A DNA stretch of 64,000 nt from Paraburkholderia sp. BL9I2N2. Its GTDB lineage: Bacteria > Pseudomonadota > Gammaproteobacteria > Burkholderiales > Burkholderiaceae. Positions 26,159 to 35,333 of the stretch are shown one piece after another. Under the pieces are notes generated by a model. That model saw only the letters and a program-made list of their open reading frames with translations. It was not told the DNA's origin and searched no databases. The stretch lies in the NCBI RefSeq assembly GCF_004339745.1, contig NZ_SMGP01000001.1, positions 3,534,001-3,598,000 on the forward strand, in the 5' to 3' direction. Position numbers and translations under genes: made by a program. Each line of letters opens with the position of its first letter. Positions within the stretch are counted from its first letter, which is position 1.

Positions 26159-26226
26159 TTACGCGCGCACTTCTTCGAAGTCGATTACGTCACTGGCTTG
26201 AACGAGTTTAAGTTTTCATAACTCAT
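26159..26226 (-). CDS. Candidate small peptide gene needing a -1 frameshift (or broken by 1 nt)
   Basis: On the minus strand GGAG (26240-26237) stands 10 nt before an ATG at 26226. The frame reads MSYENLN and would stop after 13 residues. In the -1 frame the sequence reads LVQASDVIDFEEVRA and then stops at 26159. The two are joined at C-TTA-AAC (26212-26206), which resembles -1 slippery heptamers. Adding one A to the preceding A4 run would also restore one frame of about 22-23 residues. A strong minus-strand terminator follows. It could be a real peptide gene with frameshifting, a recently broken one, or a small RNA. I do not recognise the peptide. Confidence 0.4.
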
Positions 26227-26447
26227 TTAATTTATTCTCCATACGAAACGTCGAGCACCCCTTTGGATGCCCGTAGCCGTGGGCAATCAACAAAATGCGA
26301 GTGCGCCTGTCTGTCGCGCGGAGTGCCTGTGCGCCGGCGTGACGCTACATACTCGAGCGCAAGCGCGGCGGCGAATGCTCTGAAAGTTCGATTTCGTACT
26401 GACGAGTGGTCCGGCGCACCGTAATTTGGTTCTGCTTGCCGCTAAAG

Positions 26448-26465
26448 AACGCGGAGTTCCGCGTT
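26448..26465. promoter_or_regulatory. Inverted repeat before the rightward hydrolase gene
   Basis: AACGCGG-AGTT-CCGCGTT has exact 7-bp arms, 86 bp upstream of the ATG at 26552. It may be an operator or a leader hairpin. Confidence 0.35.
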
Positions 26466-26551
26466 GCCTTCAGGTGCCTGCAGACCACCTGCCTCTTGCT
26501 CATCGAACCGACTGAGCCATTTTCATAAGCGATTCAACGAGGATTGATCCG

Positions 26552-28240
26552 ATGCCGACGATTCATCGCCGCCGCAGCCTATTCAGATCACGCATATTCG
26601 GGCGCGCTACGCTGTCTGCTCTCCTGTTGCTGGCTTTCTCAAGCGGCTCGTACGCGCAGGTGAAGCTGCAACTGGCCAACCCGGCGGGCTCGCAAGTCAT
26701 GCTGACAAACGGAAAGAAGACACTCCAGTTCAAAGTCGTGCCGCCGGACCATCTGCGCGCGGCGAAAATAACGGTCGGCGTTTATTCCTATGACAGCGAC
26801 GGCAAGCCGGCGCCCACTCCACTCGCCTCGTACGAGAAAACCATCAGCAGCATGCAGGGTGGTAAGGCGATCGACATCGACGTAGAAATCCCGCGTGCGG
26901 GTCTATTCCGCCTCGACGCAACCGTGGAATCGGCGCATGGGGAAACGCTCGGCAAGACAACGAGCACGCTGGCTGTCGTCACGAAACGCGACGAGGTAGG
27001 GCCTTCCGACTTCGGGGTCGGCACGCACTTCGCTCAACACGTCACACCACCAGCGTCGGTGCTGTTGCCGCTCGTCAAGCAGGCTGGATTCTCGTGGATT
27101 CGGGATGACCTCTATTGGGCGGCAATCGAGAAAAAACCCGGTGTGTTCAAATTTCCCAAGAGCTACGACGACTATCTTGCCTTGTGTAAGCAGCTCGGCA
27201 TTTCGCCGTTAGTCGTTCTCGGCGAGGGTAATGAGGGCGCCTATCCGACACTCTTCCCAAAGTCGAATTTCCCGCTGTCAGCCGACGCTCGCGCGCGCTT
27301 CGCGGATTACGTCGACGCGGTGGTCTCCCGCTACGGTGACGATGCTGTGACTGCTCCCTACGGCGGAACAGTTAAACATTGGGAGGTGTGGAATGAGCCG
27401 GACTTCAACAAGATAAGCTACGCCGCTTACCTTTCCCTACTATGGGAAACGTTCGGCGCCGTTAAGGATGTCAACGCCGATGCATCGGTCATTTCCTGCG
27501 GCGGTGGCGGCTCGGGCGGCGGCCCCGGCGGCGACTGTGTTGTCGGTTTACTCAAGGAAGGAGGACTGAACGATCAGACCGGATTTAGCGTACACCCCTA
27601 TATGTCGCCGAATACGCCAGAAAGGGGTTACAAAACCGAAGGCGCTCCAATCGACTCCGTGAGCATTCCGACGGTGTGGCCCTACCTGAAAAACTTCACT
27701 GCCGACCGTGTCAAAGCAGACGGCCGACCTCTGCAAGTTTGGGTAACGGAGTTCGGCTGGCCTGTGAATCCTAAAGAGCCGGGGCAGGATGAGGCCACGC
27801 AGGCGGCCAATCTGGTGCGCAGCTATTTGCTATCGCGACGCTATGGCACAGTTCGCGTCATGTTCTGGTATGACTTTGTCGACGACGGCACCGACCTCAA
27901 CAACATCGAACATAATTTTGGCTTGCTGCATCACGACCTGACACCCAAACCCGCATTCGTCGCGGCGTCCGTATTGAGCAGCACGCTCGGCAAGCGTAAC
28001 TGGGCAAGAGCGCTCGTCGACGAGGAGAACCTCAAGGCGTATCAATACGGAACCGATGATCCAGTTATCGTCGGCTGGACTGTCGACGGCAAGCAGCGCG
28101 TTGCATCAGTCAGCCTGCCGCCTGGAAAATATATTCTGCGCGACTGGCAAGGCGTCGACACACCGGTCACGATTACCGCGCAGAAATTCCAGTGGCGAGT
28201 GGGTCCGATTCCCCGTTACCTTATGCCAGACCGACGGTAG
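26552..28240 (+). CDS. Secreted glycoside-hydrolase-like protein (GH39-like, clan GH-A)
   Basis: The 562-residue protein has a signal peptide to about residue 35 (LLLLAFSSGSYA). A beta-rich domain (36-145) is followed by a TIM-barrel catalytic domain. The acid/base is Glu282 (VWNEPDF, with Asn281) and the nucleophile Glu400 (WVTEFGWPV), the standard GH-A pair. A C-terminal beta domain (about 470-562) closes the protein. GH39-type enzymes in polysaccharide clusters (for example PslG in Pseudomonas) cut or process the polymer made by the cluster, so an EPS hydrolase acting in the periplasm is the best inference. Confidence 0.82.
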   Translation: MPTIHRRRSLFRSRIFGRATLSALLLLAFSSGSYAQVKLQLANPAGSQVMLTNGKKTLQFKVVPPDHLRAAKITVGVYSYDSDGKPAPTPLASYEKTISSMQGGKAIDIDVEIPRAGLFRLDATVESAHGETLGKTTSTLAVVTKRDEVGPSDFGVGTHFAQHVTPPASVLLPLVKQAGFSWIRDDLYWAAIEKKPGVFKFPKSYDDYLALCKQLGISPLVVLGEGNEGAYPTLFPKSNFPLSADARARFADYVDAVVSRYGDDAVTAPYGGTVKHWEVWNEPDFNKISYAAYLSLLWETFGAVKDVNADASVISCGGGGSGGGPGGDCVVGLLKEGGLNDQTGFSVHPYMSPNTPERGYKTEGAPIDSVSIPTVWPYLKNFTADRVKADGRPLQVWVTEFGWPVNPKEPGQDEATQAANLVRSYLLSRRYGTVRVMFWYDFVDDGTDLNNIEHNFGLLHHDLTPKPAFVAASVLSSTLGKRNWARALVDEENLKAYQYGTDDPVIVGWTVDGKQRVASVSLPPGKYILRDWQGVDTPVTITAQKFQWRVGPIPRYLMPDRR

Positions 28241-28293
28241 CGTCAGTACACGCCAGTGCGCAGGAACGCCACGCCTGGGGGCAGCATGCACGC

Positions 28294-29448
28294 TCAGGAT
28301 AACTGCCCGCCCGCAGCAGCGGCGGGCACTTCCTCGCGCACCGAACTGCTGCGCTTTTCTGGGAACAGTGCATTGCGCATCAACAGGAACGGATACTCGA
28401 TAGCACGCGTGGTCACATAGCCGATCGCAATCGCGATCGCAAACTGCGCCGTAAGCGCGACGACCCAAATGAGGCTCGGCGCAAAACCCAGCGCGGTCGC
28501 TTTACGAATCAGCATGTCGCCCGGCGCGAGCGCGAGCGAATGCCACAAGTAAATACCGTACGAATAGAGGCCGATCCACGCCACGCCGCGATAGATCCAC
28601 GACTTACGCAGCGATCCGGAGTATTCGAGCACCAGCACGATCAGCGCAGCAAAGCCAAGCGCTTGAATCGTGTAGCCGATGCTTTCATCCAGTGCGAGGT
28701 TCTTGGTGGCGAAAGCGAGCCATGCGCAGAGCAGGACGACGCTGAAGATCAGCAGCCACTTGCGCTTGGCGAGCTGATGGTAGACGCCGGGTTTCATCCA
28801 GTAGATCGCGGAAAGAATCACGCCCACCAGCAAGCTGTCGATACGGTATTGCGTGTAAGCAAACGCCCCATCGAGATTACCGCCCGCCACTGCGAAGCAA
28901 CGCGCCGTGAGCACCACCGCGCAGATGCCGGTAAGCACGCTGACGATCGTCCACGCGCCGAGACGCCAACGCGCAAACACCAGCAGAAGCGCCGGCAGTA
29001 CCAGATAAAAGTGTTCTTCGACCGCCAGACTCCACGTCTGCGTAATCGACGTGCCCAGATAGTTTTGCAGGTGGGTCAGGTTCTGGAACAGGAAGGTATT
29101 CCACGGGTGGCGGCCGGCCAGCACATGGAAGACGATCAGCACGTAATACGCGGGCCAGATGCGGAAAACCCGGCGGATGATAAAGCGCCGTGCATCGACC
29201 TGTCCTGTTTCGGCGTACTGTCGAAGCAGCAGACCGCCCACCAGAAAACCGCTCAACGTGAAAAACAGGTTCACGCCTTCACGGCCGAAACTCTTCAGTG
29301 GGTACTCAATAATCTGGATGAGGTAATTGCCGGTATGTACAGCATGAAAGTGAAAGCCCATCACCATGATGATCGCGATGCCGCGGACGAAGTCGAGTTC
29401 GATCGCCCGTCCGGCTTTTGTGGGTCCCGCCCCGCCGAATAACTTCAT
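28294..29448 (-). CDS. Membrane-bound acyltransferase (OafA/YrhL, acyltransferase 3)
   Basis: The 384-residue protein from ATG 29448 (GGAG 8 nt upstream; in-frame ATG at 29466 is less likely) has about 10 membrane segments. It shows the family start ELDFVRGIAIIMVMGFHFHA with the catalytic His region. FFTLSGFLVGGLLLRQ and WSLAVEEHFYLVLPALLL are also typical. Such enzymes move acetyl or succinyl groups onto sugars of the polymer. It is the second likely EPS acyl-modifying enzyme, beside WcaF, and is divergent from the polymerase gene at 29763. Confidence 0.9.
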   Translation of the reverse strand: MKLFGGAGPTKAGRAIELDFVRGIAIIMVMGFHFHAVHTGNYLIQIIEYPLKSFGREGVNLFFTLSGFLVGGLLLRQYAETGQVDARRFIIRRVFRIWPAYYVLIVFHVLAGRHPWNTFLFQNLTHLQNYLGTSITQTWSLAVEEHFYLVLPALLLVFARWRLGAWTIVSVLTGICAVVLTARCFAVAGGNLDGAFAYTQYRIDSLLVGVILSAIYWMKPGVYHQLAKRKWLLIFSVVLLCAWLAFATKNLALDESIGYTIQALGFAALIVLVLEYSGSLRKSWIYRGVAWIGLYSYGIYLWHSLALAPGDMLIRKATALGFAPSLIWVVALTAQFAIAIAIGYVTTRAIEYPFLLMRNALFPEKRSSSVREEVPAAAAGGQLS

Positions 29449-29762
29449 GTTGTGCTCCGGTCCCATGCAAATGCGGTCATGCAAGATTGCGATCGTCTCT
29501 CGCGGGCTCCATGTCCCTTTTTGCATCTTCGGTGTCGGCAAGCGTGCGTGCGCGCCAACTTCAAGGCATTGACCGACAACATACGCAAGTGTGCGCGCGT
29601 CTTGCAGAGCTTACGCTTTCCGCGACCGCCAGAACCCAGGCAATGGTCGACGAATGCGGTCCAGCCCACTAACAGGCGTGCAGATTCCTTCAAAATAACC
29701 CGATGCGAGACCGTCCACTGTAGACCGACGGCGAAACGACGGTGACGGGGAGGAACTCGGTA
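29449..29762. other. Divergent promoter gap (acyltransferase / polymerase)
   Basis: This 314-bp region has no gene that I can support. It presumably holds two divergent promoters. GGGAGG shortly before 29763 is the ribosome-binding site of the polymerase gene. Confidence 0.45.
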
Positions 29763-31256
29763 ATGCGCCACCAGTATGCAACGCCCTGGATATGGTTTTT
29801 TCTGCTGCCGCTTGCGTTCGACTATAAGGCGACCGACGCGAATACGGGTCACTTCGCGCAGTTCATCTTCGTCCTGCCGGCGATCGCCGCAGGGATTGCC
29901 CTTCTTCTCATCGCGCCGCGTTTTCACGAGCGCTCGCGGCTGCGCTCGGTCGTCACTTGGAGCTTGATCCTGTGCGTGTTCGGCAGCATCGTCGCCCAAC
30001 TGGTTCAGGATAACGACACCGGCAACTATTTACGAACGCTGCTGCCGTTCACTCTCTTCATGCTGGGTTACCTCGTGGCGTGCCGCCCGTGGAGCGAATT
30101 CCGCATCGCCCAGTTCGAAAAAGCCCTGTTCGTCGCCAACGTCATCAGCCTCGTGTTCACCATGGTCTACGGCATGGCGACGGGCGGCGGCCTCGACGAC
30201 GTGCGCTTCCGTATCCTCTCCGTGACGCTGCTGGGTTTGCAAGGCGTATTGCTCCACGAATTCATCGTGGCAAAGCGTTTTTCGCTCTTTACCGTGTCGA
30301 TCTTCGCGCTGAGCGTCGTGATCGAATTGCTGAGCGTGACCCGCAGCGTGATGGTCGGCACGGTGCTGCTGTTCCTGATCGCCATGGGACTGAGCGCGCC
30401 GTCGATCCGGCATATCTGGCGCGCAATGAGCCGCACCATGATCATCGGCGCCGTGCTCGCCGGCATGGCCGGCGTCGCGGCCCTGACTTTCCCGACCGTC
30501 GCCGAGCACTGGACGCAGCGCATTTTCTTCTCCGAGGAAACCCGCTCCGGCAAGGATCCGACCACGATCACGCGTCTCGCGGAAATGCGCGACCAGTACG
30601 ATCAGGTCACCGCGCAGCCGGAGACCTTGTTGTTCGGCGAAGGTTACGGCCACTACTATCGCTACTCGCCGGTCTATCTGCCGGACCTCGCCGGCCAGAT
30701 CAGCGAGAAGGACTTTTACGCGATCAACGAATGGGCCGCGGGCCACAACTTCTGGGTCTATCAGTTCTTCGCGGGCGGCCTGCTGTTCGGCATCGGCATG
30801 CCGTTGGCCACGCTCGCCGCACTGGCGATCTGTTTCTTCTCGTATCGCTACTGGCGCTCCGTCGTGCCCGACGCACCCATGCTGCCGGTGCTCGGGCGCG
30901 CCATCATGCTGTTTGCCGCGCTGCCGGCCACGTCGATCGGCGGCAATCCGCTTGGGCCGCGTTTTTCGGGCCTCATATTCGGCGTCGCGCTCGGCTTGAT
31001 GATCGCCACCCACGCGCGTTTGCAGCGCGCGTTGCCGGCGCGCGCGCGGCGCTTGCGCAGGCCGCCTTACGTGCGCCCGGAAGCAATGCCGGAGTTGCCC
31101 GGCCGGATCCAGCCGGGCATGGGCCGCGCGGACCTCACGTCCACGCTCGGCGTGTCGCGCACGGCCGCCACCTCGTCCGACGCCGGCCAGTTCGGCGCGC
31201 TCGTCCCGCATACGCCGCCCAGGCATCGCTCCAACCGACCGAATATCGCCCGATGA
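29763..31256 (+). CDS. Wzy-like EPS polymerase (O-antigen polymerase family)
   Basis: The 497-residue protein starts at ATG 29763, 10 nt after GGGAGG. It has about 10-11 membrane segments. A large periplasmic loop after VAALTFPTVAEHWTQRIFFS holds GEGYGHYYRYSPVYLP and an AINEWAAGHNFWVYQFFAGG segment; a His in such loops is common in Wzy_C-type proteins. The 85-residue C-terminal tail is Arg/Pro-rich and cytoplasmic. It overlaps the next glycosyltransferase by 4 bp, so the two are coupled. Two polymerase-like genes in one locus (see 20336) may mean two polymers or one polymerase plus one ligase. Confidence 0.78.
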   Translation: MRHQYATPWIWFFLLPLAFDYKATDANTGHFAQFIFVLPAIAAGIALLLIAPRFHERSRLRSVVTWSLILCVFGSIVAQLVQDNDTGNYLRTLLPFTLFMLGYLVACRPWSEFRIAQFEKALFVANVISLVFTMVYGMATGGGLDDVRFRILSVTLLGLQGVLLHEFIVAKRFSLFTVSIFALSVVIELLSVTRSVMVGTVLLFLIAMGLSAPSIRHIWRAMSRTMIIGAVLAGMAGVAALTFPTVAEHWTQRIFFSEETRSGKDPTTITRLAEMRDQYDQVTAQPETLLFGEGYGHYYRYSPVYLPDLAGQISEKDFYAINEWAAGHNFWVYQFFAGGLLFGIGMPLATLAALAICFFSYRYWRSVVPDAPMLPVLGRAIMLFAALPATSIGGNPLGPRFSGLIFGVALGLMIATHARLQRALPARARRLRRPPYVRPEAMPELPGRIQPGMGRADLTSTLGVSRTAATSSDAGQFGALVPHTPPRHRSNRPNIAR

Positions 31257-32473
31257 AAATCCTCCACCTGCTTGCAAGCGTCGACCCACGCGCCGGCGGT
31301 CCCGTTGAAGGCGTCCGCCGCAGCGGCATGGCGATGCGGGAGGCCGGACACGAGATCGAAGTGGCGACCTGCGATGCCCCCAACGACGCCTACCTTGCGG
31401 CCTTTCCCTTTCCGCTCCACGTCTTCGGCCCGACCAAAGGCCGCTACAGCTTCAGCGAACGCCTCGCGCCGTGGCTCGCCGCCAACGCGAAGCGCTTCGA
31501 CGCGGTGATCGTCCACGGCTTGTGGCAATACCACGGCTTCGCGGCATGGAAAGCGCTGCACAAGAGCGAGGTGCCGTATTACGTGTATGTGCACGGCATG
31601 CTGGACCCGTGGTTCAAAGAGGCCTATCCGCTCAAGCATCTGAAGAAGTGGCTGTACTGGCCGTGGGCCGAATATCGCGTGTTGCGCGACGCGCGCGCCG
31701 TCATCTTCACGACCGAGGAAGAACGCACGCGGGCGCGCCAGTCGTTCTGGTTGTACCGCGCGCATGAACGGATCGTGCCGTTCGGCACGACGGTGCCGCA
31801 ACTCGAAGCCGCGCCGCTGCGCGAAACCTTCCTCAAATCCATACCGAGCCTGCGCGGCAAACGCATCGTGCTGTTCCTCGGCCGCGTGCATGCGAAGAAA
31901 GGTTGCGATCTGCTGATCGAGGCCTTCGCACGCGTTGCCAGCCGCGATCCGGCGCTGCATCTCGTGATCGCCGGTCCAGACGAAACCGGCTGGGCCTCGA
32001 CGCTGCGCACCCAGGCGCAGGCGGCCGGCATCGCGCATCGCGTGAGCCTGCCGGGCATGCTGCAAGGCGAACTCAAGTGGGGCGCTTTTCATGCGAGCGA
32101 CGTATTCGTTCTGCCGTCGCATCAGGAGAATTTCGGCGTGGCGGTAGCAGAGGCCCTCGGCTGCGGACTGCCGGCGCTGATCTCCGACAAGGTCAACGTG
32201 TGGCGCGAAATCGAAGCGGACGGCGCGGGGCTGGTGGCCGCGGATACCGTCGACGGTACGGAAAAGAATCTCGTGCGCTGGCTCGAACTCGACGACTCGG
32301 CTCGCGAGGCGATGCGCGCGCAGGCGGCCTGCACATTCAATGCGCGCTTCCGTGTCGAGACCATGGTCAGCGCGCTGACTGCGCTGCTCGAGACCAAGGG
32401 CGGCCACGACGACGTGCGTGAAAACGACAACACCCTCACCACGCTGCGCGAAGCAACCCAGCAAAGCCGCTGA
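31253..32473 (+). CDS. Glycosyltransferase family 4 (EPS)
   Basis: The 406-residue GT-B enzyme starts MKILHLLASVDPRAGGPVEG. The N-terminal domain contains VHGLWQYHGFAAWKAL and YVHGMLDPWFKEAYPLKHLK, as in WcaA/WbaZ-type transferases. The C-terminal domain has LFLGRVHAKKGCDLLIEAF and the donor-site motif PSHQENFGVAVAEALGCGLP (E-x7-E). Its start overlaps the polymerase stop (ATGA). It probably adds mannose or a related sugar, but the specificity is not visible. Confidence 0.88.
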   Translation: MKILHLLASVDPRAGGPVEGVRRSGMAMREAGHEIEVATCDAPNDAYLAAFPFPLHVFGPTKGRYSFSERLAPWLAANAKRFDAVIVHGLWQYHGFAAWKALHKSEVPYYVYVHGMLDPWFKEAYPLKHLKKWLYWPWAEYRVLRDARAVIFTTEEERTRARQSFWLYRAHERIVPFGTTVPQLEAAPLRETFLKSIPSLRGKRIVLFLGRVHAKKGCDLLIEAFARVASRDPALHLVIAGPDETGWASTLRTQAQAAGIAHRVSLPGMLQGELKWGAFHASDVFVLPSHQENFGVAVAEALGCGLPALISDKVNVWREIEADGAGLVAADTVDGTEKNLVRWLELDDSAREAMRAQAACTFNARFRVETMVSALTALLETKGGHDDVRENDNTLTTLREATQQSR

Positions 32474-32513
32474 TCGCCGGCGGCATTCCACGGCCTGAAG
32501 GCCTCACACTCAA

Positions 32514-32550
32514 AACGAAGATGGCGCGCCTCGTGCGCGCCATCTTCGTT
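32514..32550. terminator. Bidirectional hairpin terminator
   Basis: A perfect stem of at least 14 bp (32516-32529 with 32535-32548, extendable by two A-T pairs) with loop CTCGT lies between the convergent glycosyltransferase and oxidoreductase genes. Leftward it is followed by a short T-run. Confidence 0.7.
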
Positions 32551-32566
32551 CGTCTTCATCAAACGC

Positions 32567-34306
32567 TCACTGCTCTTTCATCACCGGCGTCAAAGTCGAG
32601 GCTGCGATCGGCAACGTCTCGACTTGAGGCGGCGTCTGGAGCGACATGGTCGCGCTGTTCGCGGCTTCGGTTCGCGTACTGCCTACGGCGTCCGGCACAT
32701 CAAGCTGCCGCATCAGATGACCGGCGAGACGCAGCGACAGCGCGGCAATCGTGATGGTCGGGAAGTTGGCGCCGACAGTCGGAAACACCGAACTGCCGCC
32801 AATGTACAGATTGCTGATCCCGTGCACCTTGCAATCGCGATCGACCACGCCCTCGCGCGGTGAATCATGCATGCGCGTCGTGCCCATGTGGTGCCATGTG
32901 CCTTCCAGCTTCACCGGCCACGTCCGGCCTTCGAGCGGCGCATCGAGCGTGACGTCCGCGACGTTCGCCATCTGCAATTCCTGCGCGAGCAACTGGAACG
33001 TTTTATCGAAAGTGCGCTGCACCTGGTCGCCCAGTCGCCACTCCACCCGCACGCGCGGCATGCCGAAGTGGTCGCGCTTGTCGGCCGACAACGTGACGCG
33101 GCTATCCGGATTGGGCTCCGCTTCGACGATGGCCTGCAGCGTCACGTCGGTGATCAGCGCGGGCCATTGCAACAGCCGCGTCAAACCGAAACCGACAGTG
33201 TGCAGCGGGTGCGCGATCATGGTCTCGATGTCGCGCTTCACGCTGCGGCCGGGCTGGTCCTTGCCCATCAGCGCTTCCTTGAAACGGATCAACGCCTCGG
33301 AACCCGCACTGCCTTCGCCGTACCATTTCGAGTAGAGCCACACGCGTGAATTGAGCAGCTTCTCGCGTTCCATCCACTCCTGCTTCGGCGCGAACTGGGA
33401 CGAGATCTTCGTGCCGTGCGCGGAGACCGCCACATTCTGGTAGTGATACTTGATGTCGTACAGCTTGTTGCGCGCGATGCCCGGACGAAAGCGCACCTTG
33501 CCCGACATCATGCGTGGATGGTCCATGAAGTAGCGGCCGACCAGATCGTTGGCATTGCCGAGCCCGGCAGCCTGCACGTTGTTCGACGCAAGCAGCAGGC
33601 GCGCGTTTTCGATGCCGCCCGTGGCCAGCACGAAAATCCGCGCGCTCACCGACATCGCGCGGCCGCTGATGGTGGCCACCTTCACTCTGGAAATCGTCGT
33701 GCCTTGCGCATCGGCGTCGATATTGAGCACGTTCGCATGAAGGAACACGCGCACCCGTGTCGAGCGCGACAGTTCCTCGCGATACACCTTGCCGAAACGC
33801 ACCGGCGGACTGAACTGCGCGACGGTATCGCGCATGTCGCCGGTGGCGAGCGGCAGACGGCGCACGTCCTGACGCCCGATCTCCTGCTCCCAGTAAGCAG
33901 GGTCGAAATTCTGCGGACCGAGCTTCAGCAGTTCATGCGTGCGCGCATAGTAAGGCTCCAGTTCGTCGAGGCCGAACGGCCAGCCGCTGTGCGCAATCCA
34001 GTCGCGCTTTTCGAAGTCCCAGGGATCGAGCGGGCGGCACCAGCCGCCCCAGCAGTTGCTGCTGCCGCCGAAATAGCGGCTGCGCGAGCCGTCCGCGAAC
34101 GTGTAGGGCAGCCCGATGTTCTCGCCGCGATAGAGGTCGCGGGTTGCGTCGTCAGGACCAAAACCACCGCTTTCCAGCATGCAGGCGTCGATACCCGCCC
34201 TCGACATTTCGAGCGCGAGCGTAATTCCCGCCACGCCTCCGCCGATGATGCAGACGGTCGTTTCAATGACCGTGTTTTGTTCAACAGTACGCGTATCGAT
34301 GAACAT
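32567..34306 (-). CDS. GMC-family FAD-dependent oxidoreductase in the EPS locus
   Basis: The 579-residue protein has an FAD-binding Rossmann motif (CIIGGGVAGITLALEMSRAG, about 19-38), a GGSSNCWGGWC segment in the FAD/substrate region, and the GMC_oxred_C end. That end holds the catalytic His region (TWHHMGTTRMHDSP) and YIGGSSVFPTVGANFPT. There is no signal peptide, so it acts in the cytoplasm. GMC enzymes oxidise alcohols, often sugars. Here it may oxidise a sugar nucleotide or lipid-linked sugar of the EPS, or remove a side product. It follows wcaF on the same strand after 221 bp. Confidence 0.85.
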   Translation of the reverse strand: MFIDTRTVEQNTVIETTVCIIGGGVAGITLALEMSRAGIDACMLESGGFGPDDATRDLYRGENIGLPYTFADGSRSRYFGGSSNCWGGWCRPLDPWDFEKRDWIAHSGWPFGLDELEPYYARTHELLKLGPQNFDPAYWEQEIGRQDVRRLPLATGDMRDTVAQFSPPVRFGKVYREELSRSTRVRVFLHANVLNIDADAQGTTISRVKVATISGRAMSVSARIFVLATGGIENARLLLASNNVQAAGLGNANDLVGRYFMDHPRMMSGKVRFRPGIARNKLYDIKYHYQNVAVSAHGTKISSQFAPKQEWMEREKLLNSRVWLYSKWYGEGSAGSEALIRFKEALMGKDQPGRSVKRDIETMIAHPLHTVGFGLTRLLQWPALITDVTLQAIVEAEPNPDSRVTLSADKRDHFGMPRVRVEWRLGDQVQRTFDKTFQLLAQELQMANVADVTLDAPLEGRTWPVKLEGTWHHMGTTRMHDSPREGVVDRDCKVHGISNLYIGGSSVFPTVGANFPTITIAALSLRLAGHLMRQLDVPDAVGSTRTEAANSATMSLQTPPQVETLPIAASTLTPVMKEQ

Positions 34307-34527
34307 CCGCTACTCCCCATCTGCTTCACGCATTTCCTGAGCGCGTCACGGTTCGCCAAGCGGAGCTGGCAACCAGGCCACGCAAACGTCGCGGCCGGAA
34401 CTCGCATTGGTGCTGCCACGAACGCCGCTCACCATGCAGCGCGGCAATCCCATTGTGGCAGTCGACATTCCGGCAAAACGACCTCGGCCTCCCAGCGTAC
34501 AAAACGCTGTGGTTCTATGTCTGTGGT

Positions 34528-35148
34528 TCAGGTCACGGAATCGAACCGGTTCCTGATAAAGCGGCAAGGATTTCCGCCGTACACGCCCTCCGCTTCCAGC
34601 GAACGATGCACGACCGACAAAGGTGTCACGACCGCCGAGCGGCCGATGGTCACGCCCATTTGCACGACGCACTTCGAAGTGATCCAGACGCCGTCCTCGA
34701 TGATGATCGGCGCGACATGCAGATCCATCGTCGTACTCATGTCGTGAGAGCCCGCAGTGAGGAACGTGCCCTGTGAAATGCACACGTTCGAGCCGATGCG
34801 AATCAGCGTCTGGTTGTAAATCCACACATCGACGCCGAACCAGCAGTTGTCGCCCACCTCGAGATTCCACGGCGCCTTCACGCGCACCGGATGCACGAAT
34901 CGGCAACCTGTACCGATCTTTGCGCCGAACAGCCGCAGCAACGCAACGCGCACACCTGAGAACGGCAGCAGTTTGTTGTTGATCACACAGGCTTCCAGCA
35001 CGAACCAGATGAGCTCGATCAGCGCGCCGCGCTTGGCCTGATAGTTTCCTTTTCCGGCCTGCGACAGATCGATGACGCGGCCGTCTTCGCGCGCGCCCTC
35101 GGCTTGCGGCATGCGCCCGACGTGTGGATCGTCGGCTACGTTACCCAT
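34528..35148 (-). CDS. wcaF: WcaF-like colanic-acid-type O-acetyltransferase
   Basis: The 206-residue protein starts at ATG 35148, after GGAGAAAGCTG. Hexapeptide repeats of a left-handed beta-helix run from about residue 75 (KIGTGCRFVHPVRVKAPWNL, FGVDVWIYNQTLIRIGSNVC, ISQGTFLTAGSHDMST). The active-site His is probably in AGSHD. The end is VYGGNPCRFIRNRF. WcaF acetylates a fucose in colanic acid with acetyl-CoA. GDP-fucose enzymes are present in this cluster, which supports the name. Confidence 0.88.
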   Translation of the reverse strand: MGNVADDPHVGRMPQAEGAREDGRVIDLSQAGKGNYQAKRGALIELIWFVLEACVINNKLLPFSGVRVALLRLFGAKIGTGCRFVHPVRVKAPWNLEVGDNCWFGVDVWIYNQTLIRIGSNVCISQGTFLTAGSHDMSTTMDLHVAPIIIEDGVWITSKCVVQMGVTIGRSAVVTPLSVVHRSLEAEGVYGGNPCRFIRNRFDSVT

Positions 35149-35333
35149 CAGCTTTCTCCGAACCACGAACAGTGGTAAACATACGCAGGCATGCCAGGCA
35201 AACCTCTCACATTATGTTGCCGCGCCTGGCTCGACTTCGCGCGGTGGCTGTGAGGGCAAGCGTTTTGGCGGCTACACGCGTACCGGTTGGCGCACGATAG
35301 CTTTATCCCGACAGCATTTCCCTGGGGAATGAG

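Larger units (their letters stand above)
25701..26551. other. AT-rich divergent gap between two hydrolase genes
   Basis: This 850-bp stretch is much richer in A/T than its surroundings. It contains an inverted repeat TATGTGC-N6-GCACATA (25858-25877), a candidate small gene on the minus strand with its own terminator (26099-26240), and an inverted repeat AACGCGG-N4-CCGCGTT (26448-26465) before the rightward hydrolase gene. It must hold promoters for both hydrolases. No larger gene is visible. Confidence 0.6.
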
